A DNA stretch of 64,000 nt from Brucella pseudogrignonensis (GCF_002252525.1 NZ_NNRM01000048.1:124001-188000); one strand, 5' to 3'. Counted from the first letter of the stretch, positions 43,353 through 52,540 are shown. A program made the numbers and translations. Notes: generated by a model from the letters alone, not told the origin.

Positions 43353-44165
43353 TTATCGACCCACTTTCGAGAGAACATCGGCGCGCAGAAAACGCTCGAC
43401 CACGAACATGAACGCAATGGACGGCACCAGCAGGATTAGCGCACTGATCGACGCTATCTGATAGTTGCCACCGGAGCTTGCTGTATAAAGCATCAGCGGC
43501 AATGTTGTAATGTCGGGCGCACCCACAAAATATGTCCCAGTGAATTCATCAAGTGATTCAAGGAACACGAAAATAGCGCTGGCGAGCAGGCCGGGAGCAG
43601 CAATTGGCATTGTAATGTGGAAGAAGGTCTTCATGGCGGAAGCGCCCATGGAGCGTGCGGCCTCTTCCAATTCGCGATCAATCGCGGAGAAAGCGGCTGT
43701 TGCAATCCACACCGCATAGACCAAGCCATGGGTCACATGAACCAGAACCACGCCGGTAATCGTACCGTTTAAACGTAGCGAATAGAACATTTGCGCAATA
43801 TTGACGTAGATTGGCAGGTTCGGAAATGCCTGTGGGATCAGCAGGATAAGCAAGATCAATCCGCGAAATGGCAATTTCAGCCGTGCCAGTGCATAGCCAG
43901 CCGGAATGGCAAGACCGAGAGAGACAACCACAGTAAGGCTTGCAATAACGACGCTTGTTCCAAGTGATGAAAGAGCGTTGCCGCGTGGCGAAAACACATT
44001 GGCCCAAAAGGAAAAGCCATACTGAATAGGCAACGTATGCGGAAAATACCAGCGTTCAGCCACGGCCCAGAGAAGCAGATTGGCAAGCGGGCCGAAGATT
44101 GCAAAGGCCAGCAACCCAAGTAGAATTCCGCGCGGTATCCAGCGCCAGTCGAGTGCGGTGCTCAT
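43353..44165 (-). CDS. ABC transporter permease (PotC/ThiP-like type)
   Basis: A 270-residue inner-membrane permease with six membrane segments. The EAA loop is LEEAARSMGASAMKTFFHITMPIAAPGL, the contact site for the ATPase. The pattern fits permeases of the spermidine/iron/phosphonate importer group rather than classical sugar permeases. The ATG at 44165 overlaps the previous permease stop by one base (TGATG). It works with the adjacent permease, the binding protein at 45.1 kb and the ATPase at 46.4 kb. Confidence 0.87.
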   Translation of the reverse strand: MSTALDWRWIPRGILLGLLAFAIFGPLANLLLWAVAERWYFPHTLPIQYGFSFWANVFSPRGNALSSLGTSVVIASLTVVVSLGLAIPAGYALARLKLPFRGLILLILLIPQAFPNLPIYVNIAQMFYSLRLNGTITGVVLVHVTHGLVYAVWIATAAFSAIDRELEEAARSMGASAMKTFFHITMPIAAPGLLASAIFVFLESLDEFTGTYFVGAPDITTLPLMLYTASSGGNYQIASISALILLVPSIAFMFVVERFLRADVLSKVGR

Positions 44166-44986
44166 CAGCCGTGCTCCTTCATGGTTTGTCTGAGATAAAT
44201 CCATGCAACCAGACTGGTCATCAGGAGCGATATTGTGCCGAGCGCATTGGCGACGCCGTAATCGCCATAGGCATTGATACGGAAAGCCATATTAGCGGTG
44301 ATCATGGTTGGAGATTGAGCATTGATCATCAGCGGCACAGAAAGTACCGACATCATGGTGACGAAGCTGAGGATCAAGCCAACGAGCAGGGTGGGGCGCA
44401 CTTGTGGAAGCACGATTTCGATCAAAATGCGCAGCCGTCCAGCACCGAGATTACGCGCAGATTCGATCGTACTACGATCAATCGATGCCATTGCCCCCGC
44501 AAGGAGTAATGTAACGAAGGGTGTCTGTTTCCAAACAAATGCAATGACGATGCCGCGCCAGTCGAGAAAGCTCATAGCCTGAAGCGGTGTGAGAATACCG
44601 CCTTCAATCAGAAGGCTGTTCATCAGGCCGTTTTTAGCGAGAAACGTACGCAATATCTGGCCGACCACAATGAATGGAATGAACAGCGGCCAACGATAGA
44701 GCCAGCGCAGCACGGTAACGGCACGCTGATTAGAGCCGAGCGTTAGATAGCCACCGATGGCGATTGCAAAAAGTGCGATCAGCGCAGAAGAAAGCGTCAC
44801 GATCACTAGGGTGAACAGCATGTCGCTTGAATAAAGCTCGAAAGCCTTGGTGAAATTGCCGAAACCCCAGTCCTCACCAACATGAAATGCTCCGGTTATC
44901 GCGCCAAACAACGGCACGATGAACAGAAACAACACGATTGCCAATGCTGGCGCGACCAGCAGAAAACCCGTCATTCTCTGCGACAT
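44165..44986 (-). CDS. ABC transporter permease (PotB-like type)
   Basis: A 273-residue permease, partner of the gene that overlaps its stop. Hydrophobic segments begin at residue 6 (GFLLVAPALAIVLFLFIVPLFG). The EAA loop is IESARNLGAGRLRILIEIVLPQVRPTLLVG in part. The start ATG at 44986 is preceded by GGGGAATATCA. It lies 76 bp after the binding-protein gene, a normal operon distance. Substrate is set by the binding protein and is unknown. Confidence 0.87.
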   Translation of the reverse strand: MSQRMTGFLLVAPALAIVLFLFIVPLFGAITGAFHVGEDWGFGNFTKAFELYSSDMLFTLVIVTLSSALIALFAIAIGGYLTLGSNQRAVTVLRWLYRWPLFIPFIVVGQILRTFLAKNGLMNSLLIEGGILTPLQAMSFLDWRGIVIAFVWKQTPFVTLLLAGAMASIDRSTIESARNLGAGRLRILIEIVLPQVRPTLLVGLILSFVTMMSVLSVPLMINAQSPTMITANMAFRINAYGDYGVANALGTISLLMTSLVAWIYLRQTMKEHG

Positions 44987-45062
44987 TGATATTCCCCGAA
45001 TTTTTGATTTAGGGACCGGGTCCGTGTTTCACGTACCCGGTCTATGCTTTAGTGCAAGCTGA

Positions 45063-46196
45063 TTAGTTGCCGACCTGACGCTCGTAAGCTTCGAGGATTG
45101 CAGTGTTGTATGGTGCAATCGGAAATGGCTTGCCGTAATTGGCCAGATCTTCCGGCGAGATATCGGTGAAGAGCTTATTCCAGGTATCGGCATTGAGTTC
45201 TGCTTTGACGTGATCAGCATCAATGCCCGGATACCAGTTGAAGCGTTCAACGATGCCTTCAGCCTGAACTTTGGGGCTGGTTGCAAGTGCCACGAACTTT
45301 TCAGCAAGTTCCTTGTTTGCGCTCTTTTCTGGAATAACATAATGCATTGGCTGCCCCGGCATGCCTGGCGAAGGCAGAACAAGTTTCATTTCCGGAGGAA
45401 GCTGGCCATTGGCCTTCCATGAATAGAACATGTCAACCCAGACCGGACCCATGGCGATTTCACCGCGGCTCAGCATATCGAGCGTACCGGCATTACCCGG
45501 CGTCAACGTTGCATTCGTCGTGAAGTCCTTGAGCGATGCAAAGGCCTTGTCCCAGTTCTTGGCTTCTCCTTCTTCGAACGGGCCTTTCATCAGCTTGTCG
45601 GCATCGCCACCATAGGCATAGATCCAGCCCATTACGAAGCTCACGCCCGATGCACCACCCTTGATACCGTTATAGCCGAACTGCTTCGGGTTTTCCTTTG
45701 CCCATGTGACCAGCTCATCATAGCTCTTTGGTGGATTTGCAACGAGAGCCGGGTTGTAGGCGAGGGCTGTCTGGCTGTTGAACATTGGCATGACATAGCC
45801 GTCAACATTGGTGCCGAGCGCCATCTTCGCATTGTCGCGCGTGACGAGCTTACCGCTGTCGATCTTGCTGCGATAGTTTTCGAGGAACTTCTTTTCGACC
45901 ATCGGGCCTGCGAATTTCTCATGAACGACAGCAACGTCTGCGTCCCACTTTTCAACGCCAGCTTTCGACTGTGCTTCAAAGCGTTCAAGAATCTTCTGTG
46001 AACCAGCGTCGCCTGGGCCGGTGCCAACAACACGAACTGTTGTGCCTGGATTTTCCTTCTCGAACAATGGGCCGAGATATTCGTTCACGTAATCGACCAT
46101 GTTCTGATCACCTGCGGTCAGAACGGTCAATTCATTCGCTGCGGCGGGTGATGCCGTCAGGCCGAGGACAAGAGCTGTTTTCAGGATCGTCTTCAT
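45063..46196 (-). CDS. ABC transporter periplasmic substrate-binding protein (family 1)
   Basis: A 377-residue solute-binding protein. The signal peptide ends SPAAA-N, and the mature protein starts ELTVLTAGDQNMVDYVNEYLG. The stretch AKMALGTNVDGYVMPMFNSQTALAYNP is like that in binding proteins of the iron/thiamine/phosphonate/YnjB group. It captures the substrate and hands it to the two permeases downstream. I chose the ATG at 46196 (AGGAAT upstream); the longer in-frame form has no signal peptide at its N-terminus. A 221-bp gap with a perfect palindrome separates it from the ATPase gene, so it may have its own promoter. The ligand is not known. Confidence 0.87.
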   Translation of the reverse strand: MKTILKTALVLGLTASPAAANELTVLTAGDQNMVDYVNEYLGPLFEKENPGTTVRVVGTGPGDAGSQKILERFEAQSKAGVEKWDADVAVVHEKFAGPMVEKKFLENYRSKIDSGKLVTRDNAKMALGTNVDGYVMPMFNSQTALAYNPALVANPPKSYDELVTWAKENPKQFGYNGIKGGASGVSFVMGWIYAYGGDADKLMKGPFEEGEAKNWDKAFASLKDFTTNATLTPGNAGTLDMLSRGEIAMGPVWVDMFYSWKANGQLPPEMKLVLPSPGMPGQPMHYVIPEKSANKELAEKFVALATSPKVQAEGIVERFNWYPGIDADHVKAELNADTWNKLFTDISPEDLANYGKPFPIAPYNTAILEAYERQVGN

Positions 46197-46369
46197 CGAA
46201 TAATTCCTGCTTTTATATCCGCATGGCGGAAGATTTCGGCGATTGGATAATTGTGTATCCGGTGAGGTGTGATCGGGAATTTTGTGCGGCTGCGGGCGGT
46301 TGAAGGCCCGCAATCCTCTTCTGAGCAGGCGAGCCTGCTAGTGATCGACTTGATGACAACTCCATACCT

Positions 46370-46385
46370 ATGCACACCTGTGCAT
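46370..46385. promoter_or_regulatory. Perfect palindrome, candidate LacI operator
   Basis: ATGCACACCTGTGCAT is a palindrome except for its two central C residues. It lies 174 bp upstream of the binding-protein gene and 33 bp after the ATPase stop. It shares the TGCACA/TGTGCA arms with two sites near the ATPase promoter. A second inverted repeat (AGCAGGC-GA-GCCTGCT) lies at 46324-46339. Confidence 0.5.
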
Positions 46386-46417
46386 GGTAGAAACAGTTAC
46401 GTATTGAGCCGATCAGG

Positions 46418-47491
46418 TCACTTGTCGAACAGGAAGAGAGCCTGTTCGGGAATGCGGATTTCAACCTGCGAACCGGGTTGATGGCTCTCTGTTGCATCAA
46501 CCAGAAGATGCCTGCCGCCCACACTTATCATGTGCCGCCAAAGGCCACCCGGATAGCTCGTCTGGTCGACGGTGCCCGTCAGGATAAGTTCAGGTGCTGT
46601 GCAAGAATTTGGAGCACCGGGACTTGTAAGCTTTGCGGCTTCACTGCGGAAGCGTGCTGTTGCGATGCCATCGGACAGATTGCGACGGCCAGCCGGGATT
46701 GTGCTTGCCTTGTTTTGTGGCCCTGCGGCGATCTCGATGCGGTCTGCTTTAACACTGACAGGAAGCTCGATGAGGTTCTCAGCACCCATAAAGGCCGCGA
46801 CGAAGTCAGATGCCGGATGATTATAAACTTCTTCTGGTGCGCCGGCCTGTGCCACTTCACCATTATTCAGGATCACGATGCGATCAGCCATAACCATGGC
46901 CTCTTCACGATCATGCGTCACATGCACTGCAGTGATACCAAGGCGGCGCTGCAGAGCGCTGATTTCATGGCGCACCGACAGGCGAATGCGGGCGTCAAGG
47001 TTTGAAAGCGGCTCATCGAGCAGTAGAATGTCTGGCTCGATTGCCAATGCGCGACCGAGTGCTACGCGCTGACGCTGACCGCCGGAAAGTGCGGCTGGCT
47101 TACGATCAAGCAGCGCATCAAGCCCCAGAAGGCGCGCAACTTCCTGAACTTTCTGCCTGATGGTATCTTTCGCTGTACCGCGAATACGCAGGCCGTAGCC
47201 GATGTTTTGCGCAACCGTCATATGCGGCCAGAGCGCATAGGACTGGAACACCAGTGCCATGCCGCGCTTGTCAGGCGGCAATCGAGTGACGTCCTTGCCC
47301 CCAACGCGAATAGCTCCATCGCTGGGTGTATTGAATCCAGCAATTGCACGCAGCAAAGTGGTTTTGCCACAACCGGAAGAGCCGAGCAGCGCTACGAATT
47401 CACCCTTCTTCACCGAAAGGTCTACACCTTTAAGAATCTCATTATTGTCATAACGGACGCGTGCATCCGCTACCTCCAAAAACGCAGGCAT
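46418..47491 (-). CDS. ABC transporter ATP-binding protein (PotA/MalK-like)
   Basis: A 357-residue ATPase. Walker A is GSSGCGKTT, the Q-loop is VFQSYALWPHMTV, the signature is [14 protein letters not shown], Walker B is [11 protein letters not shown], and the switch His is HVTHDREEAM. A C-terminal TOBE-type domain follows from about residue 240. The ATG at 47491 follows GGGGAGGATACGC. It is the first gene of the importer cluster on the minus strand, with the binding protein, two permeases, a LacI regulator and a 2H-phosphoesterase downstream. A candidate operator lies 43 bp before its start. Confidence 0.9.
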   Translation of the reverse strand: MPAFLEVADARVRYDNNEILKGVDLSVKKGEFVALLGSSGCGKTTLLRAIAGFNTPSDGAIRVGGKDVTRLPPDKRGMALVFQSYALWPHMTVAQNIGYGLRIRGTAKDTIRQKVQEVARLLGLDALLDRKPAALSGGQRQRVALGRALAIEPDILLLDEPLSNLDARIRLSVRHEISALQRRLGITAVHVTHDREEAMVMADRIVILNNGEVAQAGAPEEVYNHPASDFVAAFMGAENLIELPVSVKADRIEIAAGPQNKASTIPAGRRNLSDGIATARFRSEAAKLTSPGAPNSCTAPELILTGTVDQTSYPGGLWRHMISVGGRHLLVDATESHQPGSQVEIRIPEQALFLFDK

Positions 47492-47533
47492 ATGCGTATC
47501 CTCCCCAGGATCGACGGCCGGTTTTATTTTTTC

Positions 47534-47547
47534 TGCACAGCCGTGCA
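47534..47547. promoter_or_regulatory. Near-perfect palindrome at the ATPase promoter, candidate LacI operator
   Basis: TGCACAGCCGTGCA has matching TGCAC/GTGCA arms around a 4-nt centre. It lies 43 bp before the ATPase start codon, a place where a repressor would block transcription. Confidence 0.5.
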
Positions 47548-47606
47548 ATCGGGATTGAAGCATTTTTATTTTACCTCGACAAGCGACAAATTATAGTGCG
47601 CTGGAA

Positions 47607-47640
47607 AATAGCGAACGGTGTTTAGGCACCGCTCGCTATT
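47607..47640 (-). terminator. Second terminator of the sit operon
   Basis: A 14-position stem with one mismatch (AATAGCGA...TCGCTATT outside, CGGTG/CACCG inside) is followed on the minus strand by TTTT. It is the second hairpin after sitD. Confidence 0.65.
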
Positions 47641-47683
47641 ATGGTTATCTATCGAGGATTTATAACAGCCATATGACTGATGC

Positions 47684-47697
47684 TGCGCAGCTGTGCA
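47684..47697. promoter_or_regulatory. Third TGCACA-type palindrome
   Basis: TGCGCAGCTGTGCA differs from the other two sites by one base in one arm. It lies 193 bp upstream of the ATPase start, between two terminators, so its role is less sure. Confidence 0.35.
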
Positions 47698-47701
47698 AAA
47701 A

Positions 47702-47729
47702 CGTGGACAGCTTTGAAAAGCTGTCCACG
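47702..47729 (-). terminator. Intrinsic terminator of the sit operon
   Basis: A 12-bp perfect stem (CGTGGACAGCTT with AAGCTGTCCACG) with loop TGAA is followed on the minus strand by TTTTT. It lies 50 bp past the sitD stop. Confidence 0.88.
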
Positions 47730-47778
47730 CTGCACGCAAGCTGTTCCGACACGAAAGGAGACAGCTTACAATAAGGTT

Positions 47779-48633
47779 TCAGGCCGTTTCTGCCTCATGC
47801 CGCGTTTCTGCGCGTGCGGTTCGCCAGCTTGAGAACAGAAAAGCTGCAATGAAGATCACTGTCATCAGCAGAACAATTGTCGGTGCAGGGGCGCTGTCTA
47901 TGAAGAACGACAGATATACGCCCATGAAGGACGAGAAGACAGCAACGATGACTGAAACGATCATCATGTTGCTAAATCTGCGGGTGAGCAAAAAGGCGAT
48001 GGCGCCCGGAGCAATCAGCATGGCGATTGCGAGAATGATTCCTACCGCTTTTAAGACACCTACAATGGTGAGCGAAATCAGGCAAAGAAGCCCATAATGA
48101 AGTAGCCGTACGGGCAAGCCGACTGCACGCGCCTGTGCGGGGTCGAATGCATGCAGCAGGAAATCGCGCCATTTGACGATGAGAACACCCGCGGTCACAG
48201 CTGAGATAATCGCGGTCTCTATAAGGTCGCTTGCGCTGATACCGAGAATGTCGCCGAAGAGAATGTGATCAAGATGCACATTCGCACGCACAGAAACATA
48301 GAGCACAAGCCCCAGCCCAAACATGCCGGAGAAGACGATACCCATGACAGTATCCTGCTTGATACGGCTGTTTTCCTTGAGAAAACCTGTGGCAAGTGCG
48401 CAGACCATACCTGCAACAAAAGCGCCGATACCAAAGGGCAGACCAACTATATAGGCAATCACAACACCCGGCAGCACCGCGTGGCTTATGGCATCACCCA
48501 TCAGCGACCAACCCTTAAGCACCAGAAAACAGGAGAGCAGGGCGGTTGGAATGGCAATCAGCACCGACGCGATCAGCGCATAGATCATAAAGTCAAACTG
48601 AAATGGCATTAGAAGCATGTCGGGAAAGCTCAT
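47779..48633 (-). CDS. sitD: Manganese/iron ABC transporter permease
   Basis: A 284-residue ABC-3 family permease with about eight membrane segments. DAISHAVLPGVVIAYIVGLPFGIGAFVAG in part, VHLDHILFGDILGI, and GIILAIAMLIAPGAIAFLL are typical of the SitD/MntD type. The ATG overlaps the sitC stop by 4 bp (ATGA). It forms the channel with SitC. It is the last gene of sitABCD and is followed by two terminator hairpins. Zinc transporters of the Znu type look related, but gene order and the binding protein favour Mn/Fe. Confidence 0.9.
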   Translation of the reverse strand: MSFPDMLLMPFQFDFMIYALIASVLIAIPTALLSCFLVLKGWSLMGDAISHAVLPGVVIAYIVGLPFGIGAFVAGMVCALATGFLKENSRIKQDTVMGIVFSGMFGLGLVLYVSVRANVHLDHILFGDILGISASDLIETAIISAVTAGVLIVKWRDFLLHAFDPAQARAVGLPVRLLHYGLLCLISLTIVGVLKAVGIILAIAMLIAPGAIAFLLTRRFSNMMIVSVIVAVFSSFMGVYLSFFIDSAPAPTIVLLMTVIFIAAFLFSSWRTARAETRHEAETA

Positions 48634-49490
48634 AGCTCAACCTCCTGCAATGCTTTGGCTGCCCGCCTGCGGGCTGCAAGCATTCCATGTTTAGGTGCCA
48701 GAAAAAACACGGTGAGAAACACCAGTGTTTGCAGCACGACGATGATGCCGCCGGTTGCCCCATCCATGAAGTAACTAACATAAGCGCCGATGAAGCTGGT
48801 TAGCGCGCCAATTAGTACAGCAATCCACAAAAGCCGCGAAAAGCGATCTGTGAGCAGATATGCAGTCGCGCCAGGGGTGACGACCATGCAGATGACCAGA
48901 AACGCGCCTACGGTCTGCATGGCAGCAACAGTGCTTGCCGAAAGCAGCGTGAAGAACATGATCTTCAACGCCGTTGGTTTTAATCCAATCGAACGTGCAT
49001 GACTTTCATCGAAAAACACCACCATCAGGTCTTTCCATTTCAGCAAAAGCAGCGCGAGCGAAACGAACCCTATGATCGCGAGTTGTAGAATATCGCCCGG
49101 CGTTATCGCCAGAATATTGCCAAGCACGATGGTCTGGATACTGATCGAAGTTGGCCGCAGCGAAATCATAAACAGTCCAAGGCCGAAGAAAGCCGTGAAA
49201 ATCAGGCCAATGATTGCATCTTCTTTGAGTTTGGTTCGCTGATTGAGAAACAGCATTGCTGCAGCAGCCAATCCACCGGAAAAGAATGCACCGATGGAAA
49301 AGGGCAGGCCGAGCATATAGGCGCCAGCAACGCCGGGAACGATGGAATGGGAAAGCGCATCGCCGATAAGGGACCAGCCTTTGAGCATCAGATAGGCGGA
49401 AAGAAACGCACAAACACCGCCGACAAGCGCTGAAACCCACATAGCATTGAGCATGTAACCATAAGCAAACGGTTCGAGCAGGAGAGCCAT
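48630..49490 (-). CDS. sitC: Manganese/iron ABC transporter permease
   Basis: A 286-residue ABC-3 permease, paralogous to the next gene. Blocks include DALSHSIVPGVAGAYMLGLPFSIGAF in part, IVLGNILAITPGDI and VGAFLVICMVVTPGATAYLLTDRF in part. Two permeases with one ATPase is the standard Sit arrangement. The ATG overlaps the sitB stop (TGATG) and its own stop overlaps sitD, so the four genes are tightly coupled. Confidence 0.9.
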   Translation of the reverse strand: MALLLEPFAYGYMLNAMWVSALVGGVCAFLSAYLMLKGWSLIGDALSHSIVPGVAGAYMLGLPFSIGAFFSGGLAAAAMLFLNQRTKLKEDAIIGLIFTAFFGLGLFMISLRPTSISIQTIVLGNILAITPGDILQLAIIGFVSLALLLLKWKDLMVVFFDESHARSIGLKPTALKIMFFTLLSASTVAAMQTVGAFLVICMVVTPGATAYLLTDRFSRLLWIAVLIGALTSFIGAYVSYFMDGATGGIIVVLQTLVFLTVFFLAPKHGMLAARRRAAKALQEVEL

Positions 49491-50377
49491 CAGTTATGCC
49501 CCTGCTGCTTATGCTCATAGAGCACGAAAGGCCGCTCATCATCAGTGATCACACCGATGGCTGAGCGGTTCTGCTTCGTTTTCTCATCGAGAATAAGGTG
49601 TCTTAGCACCCCGCCAAACGTCTTTTCGAGATTGGCCTGGGTGAAAATCTCCTCCGTTGGGCCATAAGCCAGCACGGTATTCTTGACGAGAACTGTCCGG
49701 TCGCAAAACTCAGGCACACTGCCAAGATTATGCGTGGAAACGAGCATTACCCGTCCTTCATCGCGAAGCCCACGCAGAAGCGTGATAATCGCTTCCTCGG
49801 TCTTTACATCAACACCGGTAAAAGGCTCATCGAGAAGAATGACGTGCGCATCCTGAGCAAGTGCGCGAGCAAGAAAAACGCGCTTCTTTTGGCCGCCAGA
49901 CAGCTCGCCGATTTGCCGCTTGCGAAAATCGAGCATGTTAACGCGGCTCAGTGCCTTTTCGACCGCTTCGTGATCGGCACGACGGGGAATGCGCATCATG
50001 CCCATATGACCGTAGCGGCCCATCATGACGACATCTTCGACCAAAACGGGAAAGTTCCAGTCAACCTCTTCACTTTGCGGCACATAGGCGAGAAGGTTCT
50101 GCTTGAGCGCCTGTTTGACCGGCAGGCCGAGTATGGAAATGTCGCCCTTTGCCAAACGGACAAAACCCATGATGGCCTTGAATAAGGTCGACTTGCCTGA
50201 GCCATTCACGCCAACCAGTGCCGTAATCGTGCCGGTAGGGATTTCAAAACTGGCATTGCGTAAAGCCGTGTGACCATTGCGATAGGTCACAGTCGCGTCC
50301 TTCACCTTCAATCCTTCAGCCGCGCTATTTCTAAGCGTGGCCTGTTCTTGAAAGTGGTGATTTATCGGAACGTTCAT
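49490..50377 (-). CDS. sitB: Manganese/iron ABC transporter ATP-binding protein
   Basis: A 295-residue ATPase. Walker A is GVNGSGKST, the Q-loop region is [20 protein letters not shown] (typical of metal ABC-ATPases), the signature is [14 protein letters not shown], Walker B is [11 protein letters not shown], and the switch His is STHNLG. It powers the SitCD channel. The ATG overlaps the sitA stop by 4 bp. The ~20-residue N-terminal extension before the first strand is slightly long for the family. Confidence 0.92.
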   Translation of the reverse strand: MNVPINHHFQEQATLRNSAAEGLKVKDATVTYRNGHTALRNASFEIPTGTITALVGVNGSGKSTLFKAIMGFVRLAKGDISILGLPVKQALKQNLLAYVPQSEEVDWNFPVLVEDVVMMGRYGHMGMMRIPRRADHEAVEKALSRVNMLDFRKRQIGELSGGQKKRVFLARALAQDAHVILLDEPFTGVDVKTEEAIITLLRGLRDEGRVMLVSTHNLGSVPEFCDRTVLVKNTVLAYGPTEEIFTQANLEKTFGGVLRHLILDEKTKQNRSAIGVITDDERPFVLYEHKQQGHN

Positions 50378-51279
50378 TGTTTGAGGCCTTTTGCGATCGT
50401 GTCCGAAGTTACTTTCAGAAGGTCGATATAGGTAGGAACTGGTCCGTCAGCCTCGGAAAGAGAATCGACATACAACACACCGCCGTATTTCGCGCCGGTT
50501 TCGCGCGCAACCTGCTCTGCCGGCGCTGCCGATACCGTACTTTCAGAAAAAACAGCCGTGATGTTATTTGCACGAACCGCATCAATCACCTTACGCACCT
50601 GCTGTGGCGTGCCTTGTTGGTCCGCATTAATCGGCCAGAGGTAAAGCTCTTTCAGATCAAAATCACGAGCGAGATAGGAGAACGCACCTTCACTGGTAAC
50701 AAGCCAGCGCTTGTCAGCGGGTATAGCCGTAAATTCCGTTCTGATCGGATCGATTGTTGCCTTTATCTCGGCCTTATACTTCTCAGCATTGGCTTTGTAG
50801 GCTTCGGCATTATCCGGGTCATATTTGACGAATGCATCACGAATATTATCGACATATATGAGGGCAGAAGTTGGCGACATCCATGCATGCGGGTTGGGTT
50901 TGCCACTATAAGGGCCTTCCGTGATGCCCATCGGCACAACGCCGTCACTTACCACCGCGCTTGGAACATTCTTAAGTCGCGAGAAAAACTTCTCAAACCA
51001 CAGTTCGAGATTAAGCCCATTCCAGAGGACAAGATCCGCACCCTGCGCCTTGATGAGATCGCCAGGTGTTGGCTGATACTCATGGATTTCCGCACCGGGC
51101 TTAGTGATCGATTCAACAGTGGCGGCATCCCCGGCAACATTCCGGGCAATATCTGCAATAACCGTAAACGTAGTTACAGCTTTGAATTTTTCTGCAGCAA
51201 AAGTGGTTCCGGACGCCAGCAACATTGCAAAGCCAGCAACGAGCGCTGTTGCTAAACCACTTCTAATCGGTCGATACAT
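50374..51279 (-). CDS. sitA: Manganese/iron periplasmic binding protein
   Basis: A 301-residue cluster A-I metal-binding protein with a signal peptide ending TTFA-A. Likely metal ligands are His in [11 protein letters not shown], His in [11 protein letters not shown], Glu in [10 protein letters not shown] and Asp in LYVDSLSE. There is no His-rich loop, which argues for Mn/Fe rather than zinc. The start ATG at 51279 has AAGGAG at a proper distance; in-frame starts upstream are not typical. It is the first gene of sitABCD. A perfect 17-bp palindrome upstream is a likely site for a metal-responsive regulator such as Mur/Fur. Confidence 0.9.
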   Translation of the reverse strand: MYRPIRSGLATALVAGFAMLLASGTTFAAEKFKAVTTFTVIADIARNVAGDAATVESITKPGAEIHEYQPTPGDLIKAQGADLVLWNGLNLELWFEKFFSRLKNVPSAVVSDGVVPMGITEGPYSGKPNPHAWMSPTSALIYVDNIRDAFVKYDPDNAEAYKANAEKYKAEIKATIDPIRTEFTAIPADKRWLVTSEGAFSYLARDFDLKELYLWPINADQQGTPQQVRKVIDAVRANNITAVFSESTVSAAPAEQVARETGAKYGGVLYVDSLSEADGPVPTYIDLLKVTSDTIAKGLKQ

Positions 51280-51345
51280 CACCATCTCCTTAATGCGAAT
51301 AATTAGCAATTGCATAATGCAGAAGAATATCCATCTCAAGCGCTT

Positions 51346-51362
51346 TTGCAAATCATTTGCAA
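51346..51362. promoter_or_regulatory. Perfect palindrome upstream of sitA, candidate Mur/Fur box
   Basis: TTGCAAATCATTTGCAA is a perfect 8-1-8 palindrome, 67 bp before the sitA start. Mur, the Fur-family manganese regulator of rhizobia, represses sitABCD through AT-rich palindromes of this look. A weaker related stretch (GCAATTGCATAATGCA, 51306-51321) lies nearer the gene. The rest of the 311-bp divergent gap to the AraC gene shows nothing else. Confidence 0.6.
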
Positions 51363-51590
51363 TTAGATGGGGCAATATTATTGGTAGATATAAATTTAAC
51401 CCATTCTTTTATACACGCATAAATTGTATTTCTGTATTTTGCGTGTAAATTCCTGTTTCAGAACAGAGATGATTGCGGTGTCGTTCGTTGCACGAATTTT
51501 CACCGAGTGCCCAAACGCAATTTAGATGGATCAACGCTGCAGAGTTTCTCAGAGTTAACAGTATTTTTTATCTTTCTGGAGTGGGACAGA

Positions 51591-52517
51591 ATGCCTTGTA
51601 ACAATGAAAACAGTCGAAAAAATAAAGAAAGTGTTCAGGCGGGGAGCCGTAAAAATGAGGAAAAGAACTGGGTAGAACCAGACAACTTGGGCAAAAGTTT
51701 TTTCTCTTATGGCGTCCAGCAACCAGGGGTAAGACGATATGTGTCGAAATATGCACTGATAATAATTTTGCTCGAATCTGTTCGCAATTTAAAGTGGAAA
51801 GTTGCTGACAATCATGAACTTACTGCGAACTGCATCGCGGGGACTATTTTTTTTGTCCCGGCCGAAACGGAATTGACGTTTTCATGGCCAGATTCTGTCG
51901 AGTACCTGCTGGTAACTATTCCTGAAACGAACCATTCTATAAGCGATCTTGCGAAGGCAAGCGCAGAATCGGTGAAAACACGCGGAGAGATCGTTAGCTT
52001 TTCCAGCAAACCGTGTTTGCAGATCAGTCAGCTTGTCGTGGGCTGCTTAAGAGACGCGCATGACAGTGACGAAAGCTATTTGAGCGCTCTACACTCCGTA
52101 GTGATTCACATACTGTTACGTAGTGAGGACTTTGTAGGTAGGCCCGGTCCCAGTCTTGTGGGCCTTAGCGCATATGCGACCCGGCAAATCGAATCCTATC
52201 TGGCGGAAAACTTCAACCGCCCACTTTCCGTTCCAGATATGGCGGTAACGCTTGGGATATCCGCTGGTCACTTTGCAACCTGCTTTCGGGAAAGCTTTGG
52301 TCAGACGCCTCATCAGTATCTGATGAATTTGCGCCTGAATAAGGCGGAACGATTGCTAAAAGAAACGGAAATACCGATCAATGCGATCGCTGCCCAGTTA
52401 AGCTTCTCCAGCCAAAGCCATCTTACGACAGCGTTGCGAAAGTACCGTCAATTGACGCCTGGCGAAATCCGACGCCGAGGATCGCGCCAAAGAAACAATC
52501 CACTGGGTAAAGCATGA
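51591..52517 (+). CDS. AraC-family transcriptional regulator
   Basis: A 308-residue regulator. The C-terminal ~100 residues hold the AraC double helix-turn-helix: RPLSVPDMAVTLGISAGHFATCFRESFGQTPHQYL in part, then LKETEIPINAIAAQLSFSSQSHLTTALRKYRQLTPGEIRR in part. The N-terminal part (about 1-190) is a sensor or cupin-like domain without a clear family. The ATG at 51591 has GGAG upstream; a longer in-frame form begins with a non-homologous stretch. It is divergent from sitABCD, but nothing shows that it controls these genes. Codon use and base content look AT-richer than in neighbours. Confidence 0.83.
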   Translation: MPCNNENSRKNKESVQAGSRKNEEKNWVEPDNLGKSFFSYGVQQPGVRRYVSKYALIIILLESVRNLKWKVADNHELTANCIAGTIFFVPAETELTFSWPDSVEYLLVTIPETNHSISDLAKASAESVKTRGEIVSFSSKPCLQISQLVVGCLRDAHDSDESYLSALHSVVIHILLRSEDFVGRPGPSLVGLSAYATRQIESYLAENFNRPLSVPDMAVTLGISAGHFATCFRESFGQTPHQYLMNLRLNKAERLLKETEIPINAIAAQLSFSSQSHLTTALRKYRQLTPGEIRRRGSRQRNNPLGKA

Positions 52518-52540
52518 AACAGGACTGAGGAGCGGTCGGG

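Noticed and set aside
47607-47640. Reading this hairpin as a LacI operator
   Set aside because: Its arms are long and followed by T residues on the minus strand, so a second terminator after sitD is a better fit.
50377-51255. A 292-codon open frame on the plus strand opposite sitA
   Set aside because: Shadow of sitA; composition and lack of a start site argue against it.
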